Below, piece after piece: positions 58,770-64,000 of a stretch of 64,000 nucleotides of DNA. The translations under genes and the position numbers were made by a program. Within the stretch, counting starts at the first letter, position 1. Each line of letters begins with the position of its first letter. This DNA is from Oscillibacter sp. (lineage in GTDB: Bacteria > Bacillota > Clostridia > Oscillospirales > Oscillospiraceae), in contig DNFA01000015.1 of the NCBI GenBank assembly GCA_003487665.1, positions 88,009 to 152,008 on the forward strand, written 5' to 3'. The notes beneath the pieces are model-generated. The model was given only the letters and a program-made list of their open reading frames with translations. It was not told the origin of the DNA and searched no databases.

Positions 58770-59584
58770 TCTTCTCCATGACCTTCCTTCAGTTCAGTAT
58801 GTGAGGCGTCCACCAGCGCCCGCAGATCAGAGATGCGATCCTCCTCGGCGCTTTTCCTCAAATAGCCCAGATACTCGATATTCCCCTCCGGTCCTCGAAT
58901 GGGAGAGTAAGTAATACCAAGCACTGTAAAGTCGTTTTCCTTCGCATGCGTGAGGAAGTTTTCCAGTACCTCCAGATGCACCTTCGGGTCGCGGACAACG
59001 CCCTTTTTCCCCACCTTTTCCCGTCCTGCCTCGAACTGCGGCTTGATGAGGCACGCCACCTCGCCGCCCTCCCGCAGCAGGGCATACAGCGCCGGGAAGA
59101 TCAGCTTCAGCGAGATGAAGCTCACGTCGATGGAGGCGAAATCCAGCTCCTCCGGTATCTGCTCCCGCGTCAGGTACCGCGCGTTGGTACGCTCCAGACA
59201 CACCACGCGCTCGTCGCTGCGCAGCTTCCAGTCCAGCTGTCCGTAGCCCACATCCACCGCGTAGACCTTCGCTGCGCCGTTTTGCAGCATGCAGTCCGTG
59301 AAGCCTCCGGTGGACGCGCCGATATCGGCGCAGACCTTGCCCTCCAGCGTAATGGGAAACGTCTGCATGGCCTTTTCCAGCTTCAGTCCGCCCCGGCTCA
59401 CATACCGCAGCGCGTGACCACGTACCTCCACGGTGGCGTCCTCCGCCACCGGCGTACCGGGCTTGTCCGACCGCTGGCCGTCCACAAACACCAGTCCCGC
59501 CATAATGGTGGCCTGCGCCTTCTGGCGGCTCTCACACAGTCCACGCTCTGTCAGAAGCACGTCCAGTCTCGTTTTTTTGCTCAC
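58766..59584 (-). CDS. tlyA: TlyA family rRNA 2'-O-methyltransferase
   Basis: A 272-aa protein: N-terminal S4 RNA-binding domain (KKTRLDVLLTERGLCESRQK) and FtsJ-like methyltransferase (EGKVCADIGASTGGFTDCML with the SAM site, LDFASIDVSFISLKLIFPAL, CLIKPQFEAGREKVGKKGVV). Probably 23S/16S rRNA methylation. Start is GTG 59584 at the dxs stop (GTGA overlap); the longer upstream extension lies inside dxs and is not used. Confidence 0.92.
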   Translation of the reverse strand: MSKKTRLDVLLTERGLCESRQKAQATIMAGLVFVDGQRSDKPGTPVAEDATVEVRGHALRYVSRGGLKLEKAMQTFPITLEGKVCADIGASTGGFTDCMLQNGAAKVYAVDVGYGQLDWKLRSDERVVCLERTNARYLTREQIPEELDFASIDVSFISLKLIFPALYALLREGGEVACLIKPQFEAGREKVGKKGVVRDPKVHLEVLENFLTHAKENDFTVLGITYSPIRGPEGNIEYLGYLRKSAEEDRISDLRALVDASHTELKEGHGEE

Positions 59585-61431
59585 TCCAGCACCTCCCGCA
59601 CCGCCTTCGCCATGCCCTCGGCATCCAGTCCCAGCACATGCCGCAGCTGCGACGTGCCGCCTTGCGCGGGCAGTGCCTCGCCCGCGTTCCGCAGTGCATA
59701 TCTCTCTATACCCGCGCCCCGCTCCAACAGCAGCGCGCCCAATCGCTCTCCTACCGCGCCGGCGCGGAGCTGATCCTCCGCCGCCACCACGCGCTTCACG
59801 CCGTCCAGTGCCCGGCAAATGCCGTCGCCGTCCAGCGGCGCCACCCGGTTCAGCTTCACCACACGGAGGGAGACGCCCTCCTTTTCCAGCAGCTCCGCCG
59901 CCCGCAGCGCCTGACCTGTCAGAATGCCGTAGGTCACGATAGCCGCGTCCGTTCCCTGACGGAGCACCGTCACCGGCTCGTCTCCGCAGTCGCCATCGTA
60001 TCCGTCCTCGCCGCCCCGGGGATACCGCACCGCCACCGGCCCCGTCGTCATGTCCAGCACCGCCCGCCGCAGCATACGCCGCAGCTCGGCAAAGCTGGCA
60101 GGCGCCAGCACCGTCATGCCCGGTATCTGGCTCAGATAGTCCAGACAGCCGTGGTGCGTCTCACCGTCCGCCCCCACAAGGCCGCAGCGATCCACCGCCA
60201 GCACCCCGTGGAGCTTTTCCAGCGCCATATCCTGCACCAGCATGTCGTAGCCCCGCTGCAAAAAGCTGTCGTACACCGCGAACACCGGTATCAGCCCCTG
60301 CTTGGCCATGCCTCCGGCCATGGCCACACCGTGTCCCTCGGCAATACCCACGTCAAAAAACCGCCGCGGGAACTCCACGGCAAAGCCCGTCAGTCCCGTG
60401 CCGTCCGCCATAGCCGCAGTGATGGCGCACACGCGCCCGTCCTGCCGCGCCAGCTGGCGCAGCGTCTCGCCGAACACATGGGAAAACGTCTCCTGCGCAG
60501 GCTGCCGTACCTGTCCTGTGGCGGGATCGAACGCGCCCACGCCGTGGAATTTCTCCGGCTCCCGCAGCGCCGGCTCGTAGCCGCTGCCCTTCACGGTGTG
60601 TACATGCACCAGCACCGGCCTTCCGGCCTCCCGCGCTGCCCGCAGCACCGCCGTCAGCCGCTGCACGTCGTGGCCGTCCACCGGCCCCATGTAGGAAAAG
60701 CCCATGTCCTCGAACACGGTGCTCACCGGCGGCAGCAGCGACTTTTTCAGCGCCGTTTTCAGCTCATGGCTCCACTCGTACAGTGTCCGACCCGCCGGCA
60801 GCTTCTCCAGCGCCTTCCGGTATTTCTTCTTGAAGGCGTAGTACTCCGGCTCCGTCCGCATCCGGGATAAATGCTTCGACAGTCCGCCCACATTCTTGTC
60901 GATGGACATGCCGTTGTCGTTGAGGATCACCACCAGCGGCTCGCCGCTGCCGCCGGCATCGTTCAAGCCCTCGAAGCTCAGGCCGCCGCCCAGCGCACCG
61001 TCACCGATGACGGCTGCCACCTGATACTCTGCGCCCAGCAGCGTCCGCGCCCGCGCCATGCCCAGCGCCACAGATACGGAATCCGAGGCGTGCCCGGCCA
61101 TGAACGCGTCGTGTACGCTCTCGTAGGGCTTGGGAAAGCCCGACAGTCCGCCGAACTGCCGCAGCGTACCGAACAGCTCCCGCCGCCCGGTCAGTGCCTT
61201 GTGTACATAGCACTGGTGCCCCACGTCCAGCACCAGCCGGTCGCTGGCCGTGTCGTACACCCGGTGGATGGCCACCGTCAGCTCCACCACGCCCAGATTG
61301 GATGCCAGATGCCCGCCGGTGCGGGACACCTGCTCCACCAGAAAGCGCCGCAGCTCCTGACACAGCCGCGCCGCGTCCTCCTCCGACAGCCGCTTTACGT
61401 CCGCCGGACTGTTGATCGTCTCTAAAATCAA
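59581..61431 (-). CDS. dxs: 1-deoxy-D-xylulose-5-phosphate synthase
   Basis: A 616-aa thiamine enzyme starting the MEP isoprenoid pathway from pyruvate and glyceraldehyde 3-phosphate. SRTGGHLASNLGVVELTVAI, LDVGHQCYVHKALTGR, VIGDGALGGGLSFEGLNDAG (ThDP motif), RFFDVGIAEGHGVAMAGGMA are all present. Start is TTG behind GGACGGAG. First gene after promoter 61500-61528, heading dxs-tlyA-nadK-argR-recN. Confidence 0.96.
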   Translation of the reverse strand: MILETINSPADVKRLSEEDAARLCQELRRFLVEQVSRTGGHLASNLGVVELTVAIHRVYDTASDRLVLDVGHQCYVHKALTGRRELFGTLRQFGGLSGFPKPYESVHDAFMAGHASDSVSVALGMARARTLLGAEYQVAAVIGDGALGGGLSFEGLNDAGGSGEPLVVILNDNGMSIDKNVGGLSKHLSRMRTEPEYYAFKKKYRKALEKLPAGRTLYEWSHELKTALKKSLLPPVSTVFEDMGFSYMGPVDGHDVQRLTAVLRAAREAGRPVLVHVHTVKGSGYEPALREPEKFHGVGAFDPATGQVRQPAQETFSHVFGETLRQLARQDGRVCAITAAMADGTGLTGFAVEFPRRFFDVGIAEGHGVAMAGGMAKQGLIPVFAVYDSFLQRGYDMLVQDMALEKLHGVLAVDRCGLVGADGETHHGCLDYLSQIPGMTVLAPASFAELRRMLRRAVLDMTTGPVAVRYPRGGEDGYDGDCGDEPVTVLRQGTDAAIVTYGILTGQALRAAELLEKEGVSLRVVKLNRVAPLDGDGICRALDGVKRVVAAEDQLRAGAVGERLGALLLERGAGIERYALRNAGEALPAQGGTSQLRHVLGLDAEGMAKAVREVLE

Positions 61432-61499
61432 AACCTGTCTCCGTCCTTTATCTCACCGGCAGATGCCGCAGCGCCTACCGCCCCAATTTACAGTGTACC

Positions 61500-61528
61500 A
61501 TTTTATCATACCCCGTCAGATTTTACAA
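61500..61528 (-). promoter_or_regulatory. dxs operon promoter
   Basis: TTGTAA (61523-61528), 17-base spacer, TAAAAT (61500-61505) on the - strand, about 70 bases before dxs. The rest of the 211-base divergent gap also holds a TATACT (about 61605) that may serve the + gene. Confidence 0.78.
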
Positions 61529-61642
61529 CCGTTTATGCAAAGTATTCTGCATATTCATGTAACCCCTTGTTACCGCACTGTAACGACTTACTACGCAGAC
61601 AGTGGTATACTGTTGCCAGCTTCAAGGAAAGGACTGAGTTCC

Positions 61643-62692
61643 ATGACAAAAAAGGAAAAGACGAAGCTCATCGTCTGGAGCTGCATCGGCGTAGCTGTGC
61701 TGGCCGCCATTCTGCTGTTCTTCTTCATGCCCCGCCGTGGGGACAAGCTCCTCCGGCTGCCCGATGCGGAGCGCGTATACGGCCTTTACATGGTGGATTC
61801 CACCGTCACGCCCTATGGCTCCAGCCATTTCTACGAGGTCAACAGCACCACCACGAACGCCGGGCTGGTGCAGGAATACTACGACCTTCTGGCCCGTACG
61901 AAGCTGTACTTTGTCAACACCACCGGCGGCGTCAAGTATTACGCCGACGAGCCGAACACCGGTGAGCTGTTCATCGTCTACATCTGGTGTGACAATGCGC
62001 TGAAGCCCGTCACCTTCCGCACGGACGGCGTGGTCTATTACGGCAACTTCAGCTACCGGATCAAGGACAGTGCCCTGCTGTCCGAATACCTGGCGTTCTT
62101 CGAGCGTGTCAAAGCCGCCTCCGATGCGGAGGGCACCACCTCCGGCGACATTCCGCAGGAGCAGTTTGACGCCTATCAGCAGCTGTTCGATGCGCCCAGC
62201 TGGTACGCCCAGGCCGTGGCCTCCCCCTTCACCGACCGGGCCGTGAACCTGAACAACATGTTCTATGACGGTCTGTCCTACGATGAAAACGGCGTCCCCG
62301 TTTACGGTGGCTTCGTTACAGCGGCGGACGGCGATGAATGGGCGTGGGTGCAGGAGAACGTCCCCGGCGCCACGGAGACGGATGTCTCCCGCCTGCCCCG
62401 GGACGGCATGTATCAGGTGCTGCGCGACACCCTCTACGGCGAGACACCCATCCCTGACGATCTGGCTCCAGAGGGCTGGACGTACTGGGACAAGACTGAT
62501 TGCTGGTACCACGCCCACGGCGACACGGGCATCAACTCCGTCACCCTGAGCTATGCCAGTCTGGACGGCGGCGGCACCGGTTACTTTCAGTTTGAAAACG
62601 CCTTCGGTCAGATCTGCAGCATCGGCTTTGTTCTCGGTCAGACCGAAGCGGACGCGGGACATGTCTACCTCCGCTACTGCATCGCCCAGTGA
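61643..62692 (+). CDS. Membrane-anchored extracellular protein of unknown function
   Basis: A 349-aa protein with Lys-rich start (MTKKEKTKLIVW), one membrane segment (about 9-28, LIVWSCIGVAVLAAILLFFF) and a large outside part with aromatic-rich beta segments (SHFYEVNSTTTNAGLVQEYY, YGNFSYRIKDSALLSEYLAF). Weak resemblance only to generic lipoprotein-like sensor domains; family not recognised. ATG 61643 follows GGAAAGGAC. A terminator follows at 62706. Confidence 0.78.
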   Translation: MTKKEKTKLIVWSCIGVAVLAAILLFFFMPRRGDKLLRLPDAERVYGLYMVDSTVTPYGSSHFYEVNSTTTNAGLVQEYYDLLARTKLYFVNTTGGVKYYADEPNTGELFIVYIWCDNALKPVTFRTDGVVYYGNFSYRIKDSALLSEYLAFFERVKAASDAEGTTSGDIPQEQFDAYQQLFDAPSWYAQAVASPFTDRAVNLNNMFYDGLSYDENGVPVYGGFVTAADGDEWAWVQENVPGATETDVSRLPRDGMYQVLRDTLYGETPIPDDLAPEGWTYWDKTDCWYHAHGDTGINSVTLSYASLDGGGTGYFQFENAFGQICSIGFVLGQTEADAGHVYLRYCIAQ

Positions 62693-62705
62693 GCCCCGAA
62701 ATATC

Positions 62706-62738
62706 GTGCCTGTTAGCTTGGCTGACAGGCACTTTTTT
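62706..62738 (+). terminator. Intrinsic terminator
   Basis: 12-bp stem GTGCCTGTTAGC/GCTGACAGGCAC with a 3-base loop and six T on the + strand. Confidence 0.9.
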
Positions 62739-62791
62739 CGCCCCGCACACATAGGATATACCTGTAACGAACCCCATAAGGAGGTATTCCC

Positions 62792-63040
62792 ATGAATGAA
62801 CAGGATATTGTCAACAAGCTGAAAAGCGATCCCCGGGCGCTGAAGTCCGTTATGCAGTCTCAGGATGGGCAGGCGCTGCTGCGTATGCTCTCCGGCGGCA
62901 ACAGCGCTGCGCTGGGTCAGGCGGCGCGGCAGGCCGCCTCCGGCGATACGGCGGCGCTGAGCGCCATGCTCTCCCGTGTGCTGTCCAGCCCGCAGGGTGC
63001 AGAGCTGGTGCAGCGTCTGGAATCAAAGCTCCAGCAGTAA
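62792..63040 (+). CDS. Small helical protein, first of a linked trio
   Basis: An 82-aa helical protein (MNEQDIVNKLKSDPRALKSV). Perfect site AAGGAGG. It has an SDP...LKSVMQSQDGQALLRML pattern that recurs in the next protein (SDPGSMAQIMQLAQQL), suggesting a shared short domain. Homologous trios occur in related Clostridia as far as I recall, function unknown. Confidence 0.72.
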   Translation: MNEQDIVNKLKSDPRALKSVMQSQDGQALLRMLSGGNSAALGQAARQAASGDTAALSAMLSRVLSSPQGAELVQRLESKLQQ

Positions 63041-63058
63041 CGGAAAGGAGGACGCAGC

Positions 63059-63436
63059 GTGTCTGAACTGGACGAAAAACTCAATGCGCTGCTGTCCGAT
63101 CCCGGCAGTATGGCGCAGATCATGCAGCTGGCGCAGCAGCTCTCCGGCTCCATGGGCGGTGACACGGCGCAGCCTGCCGCCGCATCTGCGGCGGCTTCTC
63201 CCCCGCCCCCGCCGCCTGCACCGCTGGGCGGCATCGATCCGCAGACCATCGCCAGATACCTGCCGCTCCTGCAGGAGCTGACCCGCGACACCAGCCAGAC
63301 CACGCAGCTGCTCTATGCCCTGCGCCCGTTCCTGAAGGACGGCAAGCAGGATAAGGTGGAGCGCGCCGCAAGGCTGGCGCGGCTCATCACCATCGGCAAG
63401 CGTTTCCTGACGGAAGGAGGCGGTCTGCCTGTATAA
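63059..63436 (+). CDS. Pro-rich helical protein, second of trio
   Basis: A 125-aa protein with GTG start behind AAAGGAGG. N-terminal helix (LDEKLNALLSDPGSMAQIMQ), Pro run (about 50-56), then a helical domain (IDPQTIARYLPLLQELTRDT, DKVERAARLARLITIGKRFL). It overlaps the next gene by 8 bases. Function unknown. Confidence 0.72.
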   Translation: MSELDEKLNALLSDPGSMAQIMQLAQQLSGSMGGDTAQPAAASAAASPPPPPPAPLGGIDPQTIARYLPLLQELTRDTSQTTQLLYALRPFLKDGKQDKVERAARLARLITIGKRFLTEGGGLPV

Positions 63437-63713
63437 CCGCTATATCCGCAGCGACAGCGGCGCCTATACCCGCGTCCCCATGGACGACGCTCCCCCGCCG
63501 CAGGAGCCGCCGCGCCATCACGCGCCGCCCCCTCCGCCGCCTCCGCCGCAGGGCGCACCGGAGCGCGGCTTCTTCAACGACCTGCTGGAAAAGCTCCATC
63601 TGGGCGATCTGGACGCCGGCGACCTGCTGCTGTTGTTTCTGCTGTTCTATCTCTCCCGGCAGAAGGCCGACGAAGAGCTGCTCATCGCCATCGGCCTGCT
63701 GCTGATCCTGTGA
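63429..63713 (+). CDS. Pro/His-rich protein with hydrophobic end, third of trio
   Basis: A 94-codon frame if it starts at CTG 63429 (MYNRYIRSDSGAYTRVP...), 8 bases after GGAGG; the first ATG is 63480 without a site. A Pro-rich stretch (about 20-40) is followed by an amphipathic helix and a hydrophobic end (LLLLFLLFYLSRQKADEELL). Likely membrane-associated partner of the two proteins before it. Confidence 0.65.
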   Translation: MYNRYIRSDSGAYTRVPMDDAPPPQEPPRHHAPPPPPPPPQGAPERGFFNDLLEKLHLGDLDAGDLLLLFLLFYLSRQKADEELLIAIGLLLIL

Positions 63714-63729
63714 CTTCCAGCATTTGCAT

Positions 63730-63758
63730 TTGCAAAATGGTTACAAAATGGTTACAAT
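63730..63758 (+). promoter_or_regulatory. Promoter of small Cys peptide
   Basis: TTGCAA (63730-63735), 17-base spacer, TACAAT (63753-63758) on the + strand; a tandem ATGGTTACAA repeat fills the spacer. Confidence 0.78.
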
Positions 63759-63802
63759 ATACCCATCCTTGCAAGAGAAATCCAGACATAGGAGGTCACA
63801 GT

Positions 63803-63865
63803 ATGTGTAATTTTGACTGCGCTTCCCTGCTGAAGCTGCTGTGCAGCTGGTTCGGTAAGTGCTGA
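63803..63865 (+). CDS. 20-aa Cys-rich peptide
   Basis: A short frame MCNFDCASLLKLLCSWFGKC with four Cys, ATG behind AGGAGG at 7 bases, its own promoter and a terminator 20 bases after its stop. Too short for usual gene callers. The hydrophobic middle and Cys pattern could form a membrane or disulfide peptide; function unknown. Confidence 0.6.
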   Translation: MCNFDCASLLKLLCSWFGKC

Positions 63866-63884
63866 CGCACCTGCGCACGCATAG

Positions 63885-63920
63885 AAAAACATCCCCCGAC
63901 AGACTGTCGGGGGATGCTTT
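63885..63920. terminator. Bidirectional terminator
   Basis: Perfect 13-bp stem CATCCCCCGACAG/CTGTCGGGGGATG with 1-base loop, TTTTT on the - strand side and CTTT on the + side. Serves the peptide gene and the convergent gene at the edge. Confidence 0.85.
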
Positions 63921-63935
63921 GCGTGTAAAATGAAA

Positions 63936-64000
63936 TTACTTCACAGCCTCGGCCACCGCAACAGCCACGGCCACGGTCGCGCCGACCATGGGGTTGTTGC
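63936..64000 (-). CDS. C-terminal end of a host protein (cut by window edge)
   Basis: About 21 codons ending NNPMVGATVAVAVAVAEAVK and TAA, followed by the terminator. Too short to identify. Confidence 0.5.
   Translation of the reverse strand, partial: NNPMVGATVAVAVAVAEAVK

Overview
The window is about 52.7 kb of an integrated temperate contractile-tailed phage followed by about 11 kb of host chromosome. The host looks like a GC-rich, low-copy-gut-type Clostridia member, probably Oscillospirales. The reasons are the dxs-tlyA-nadK-argR-recN operon, a T-box tyrosyl-tRNA synthetase, strong AGGAGG ribosome sites and the base composition. The species cannot be named from sequence reading alone. 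The left end of the prophage lies outside the window, so its lysis genes and one attachment site are not seen.

Prophage, read from the right end leftwards. A large serine recombinase (50966-52684) ends the element just downstream of queA. Beside it is the immunity region: a CI-like repressor and an unknown lysogeny-operon gene on the + strand, diverging from a Cro-like gene and the replication/recombination block on the - strand. Near-palindromic sites TTATCCA-N2-TGGCTAA lie in the repressor/cro gap, at a third promoter near 49.05 kb and again at 35.92 kb, so one repressor probably silences both early operons. The block 36-49 kb holds a membrane lytic transglycosylase, a PD-(D/E)XK exonuclease, RecT, a replisome organiser, a DnaC-type loader, RusA, an HNH nuclease, SSB, a radical-SAM-like DUF5131 protein, RtcB RNA ligase and an ArpU-like late regulator. 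The operon 30.9-35.9 kb encodes eleven small, mostly unrecognised acidic proteins plus a guanylate-kinase-like enzyme. Next come a SAM synthetase (metK), a DUF488 protein, an array of tRNA and tRNA-like genes and an MTA/SAH-nucleosidase-like gene. The late operon follows from 27.5 kb to the window start: adenine methyltransferase-like protein, ParB-like protein, terminases, portal, Mu F-like head protein, DUF2213 protease with nested scaffold, cement, DUF2184 capsid, connectors, sheath, tube, frameshifted tail chaperone, tape measure and a Pam3-type simple baseplate, ending in tail fibre proteins.

Standout features. The portal gene is fused in one 988-codon frame to a Nudix hydrolase and an ADP-ribosyltransferase-like domain bracketed by two copies of a Gly-rich motif. 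Three tRNA-Gly-like genes have perfect cloverleaf spacing and CCA ends but inverted or missing canonical T-arm and D-loop identities, and sit with tRNA-Trp and a Leu-like relic. The phage carries SAM synthesis and SAM by-product breakdown genes beside methylation genes. Two distant copies of a GGTTAC-repeat plus hairpin element lie in intergenic gaps. A + strand monocistronic moron interrupts the - strand tail operon.

Host part. queA and tyrS (each with its own promoter, tyrS with a Tyr T-box), then recN-argR-nadK-tlyA-dxs on the - strand. On the + strand are a membrane-anchored protein, three small linked proteins and a 20-residue Cys-rich peptide with its own promoter and terminator.
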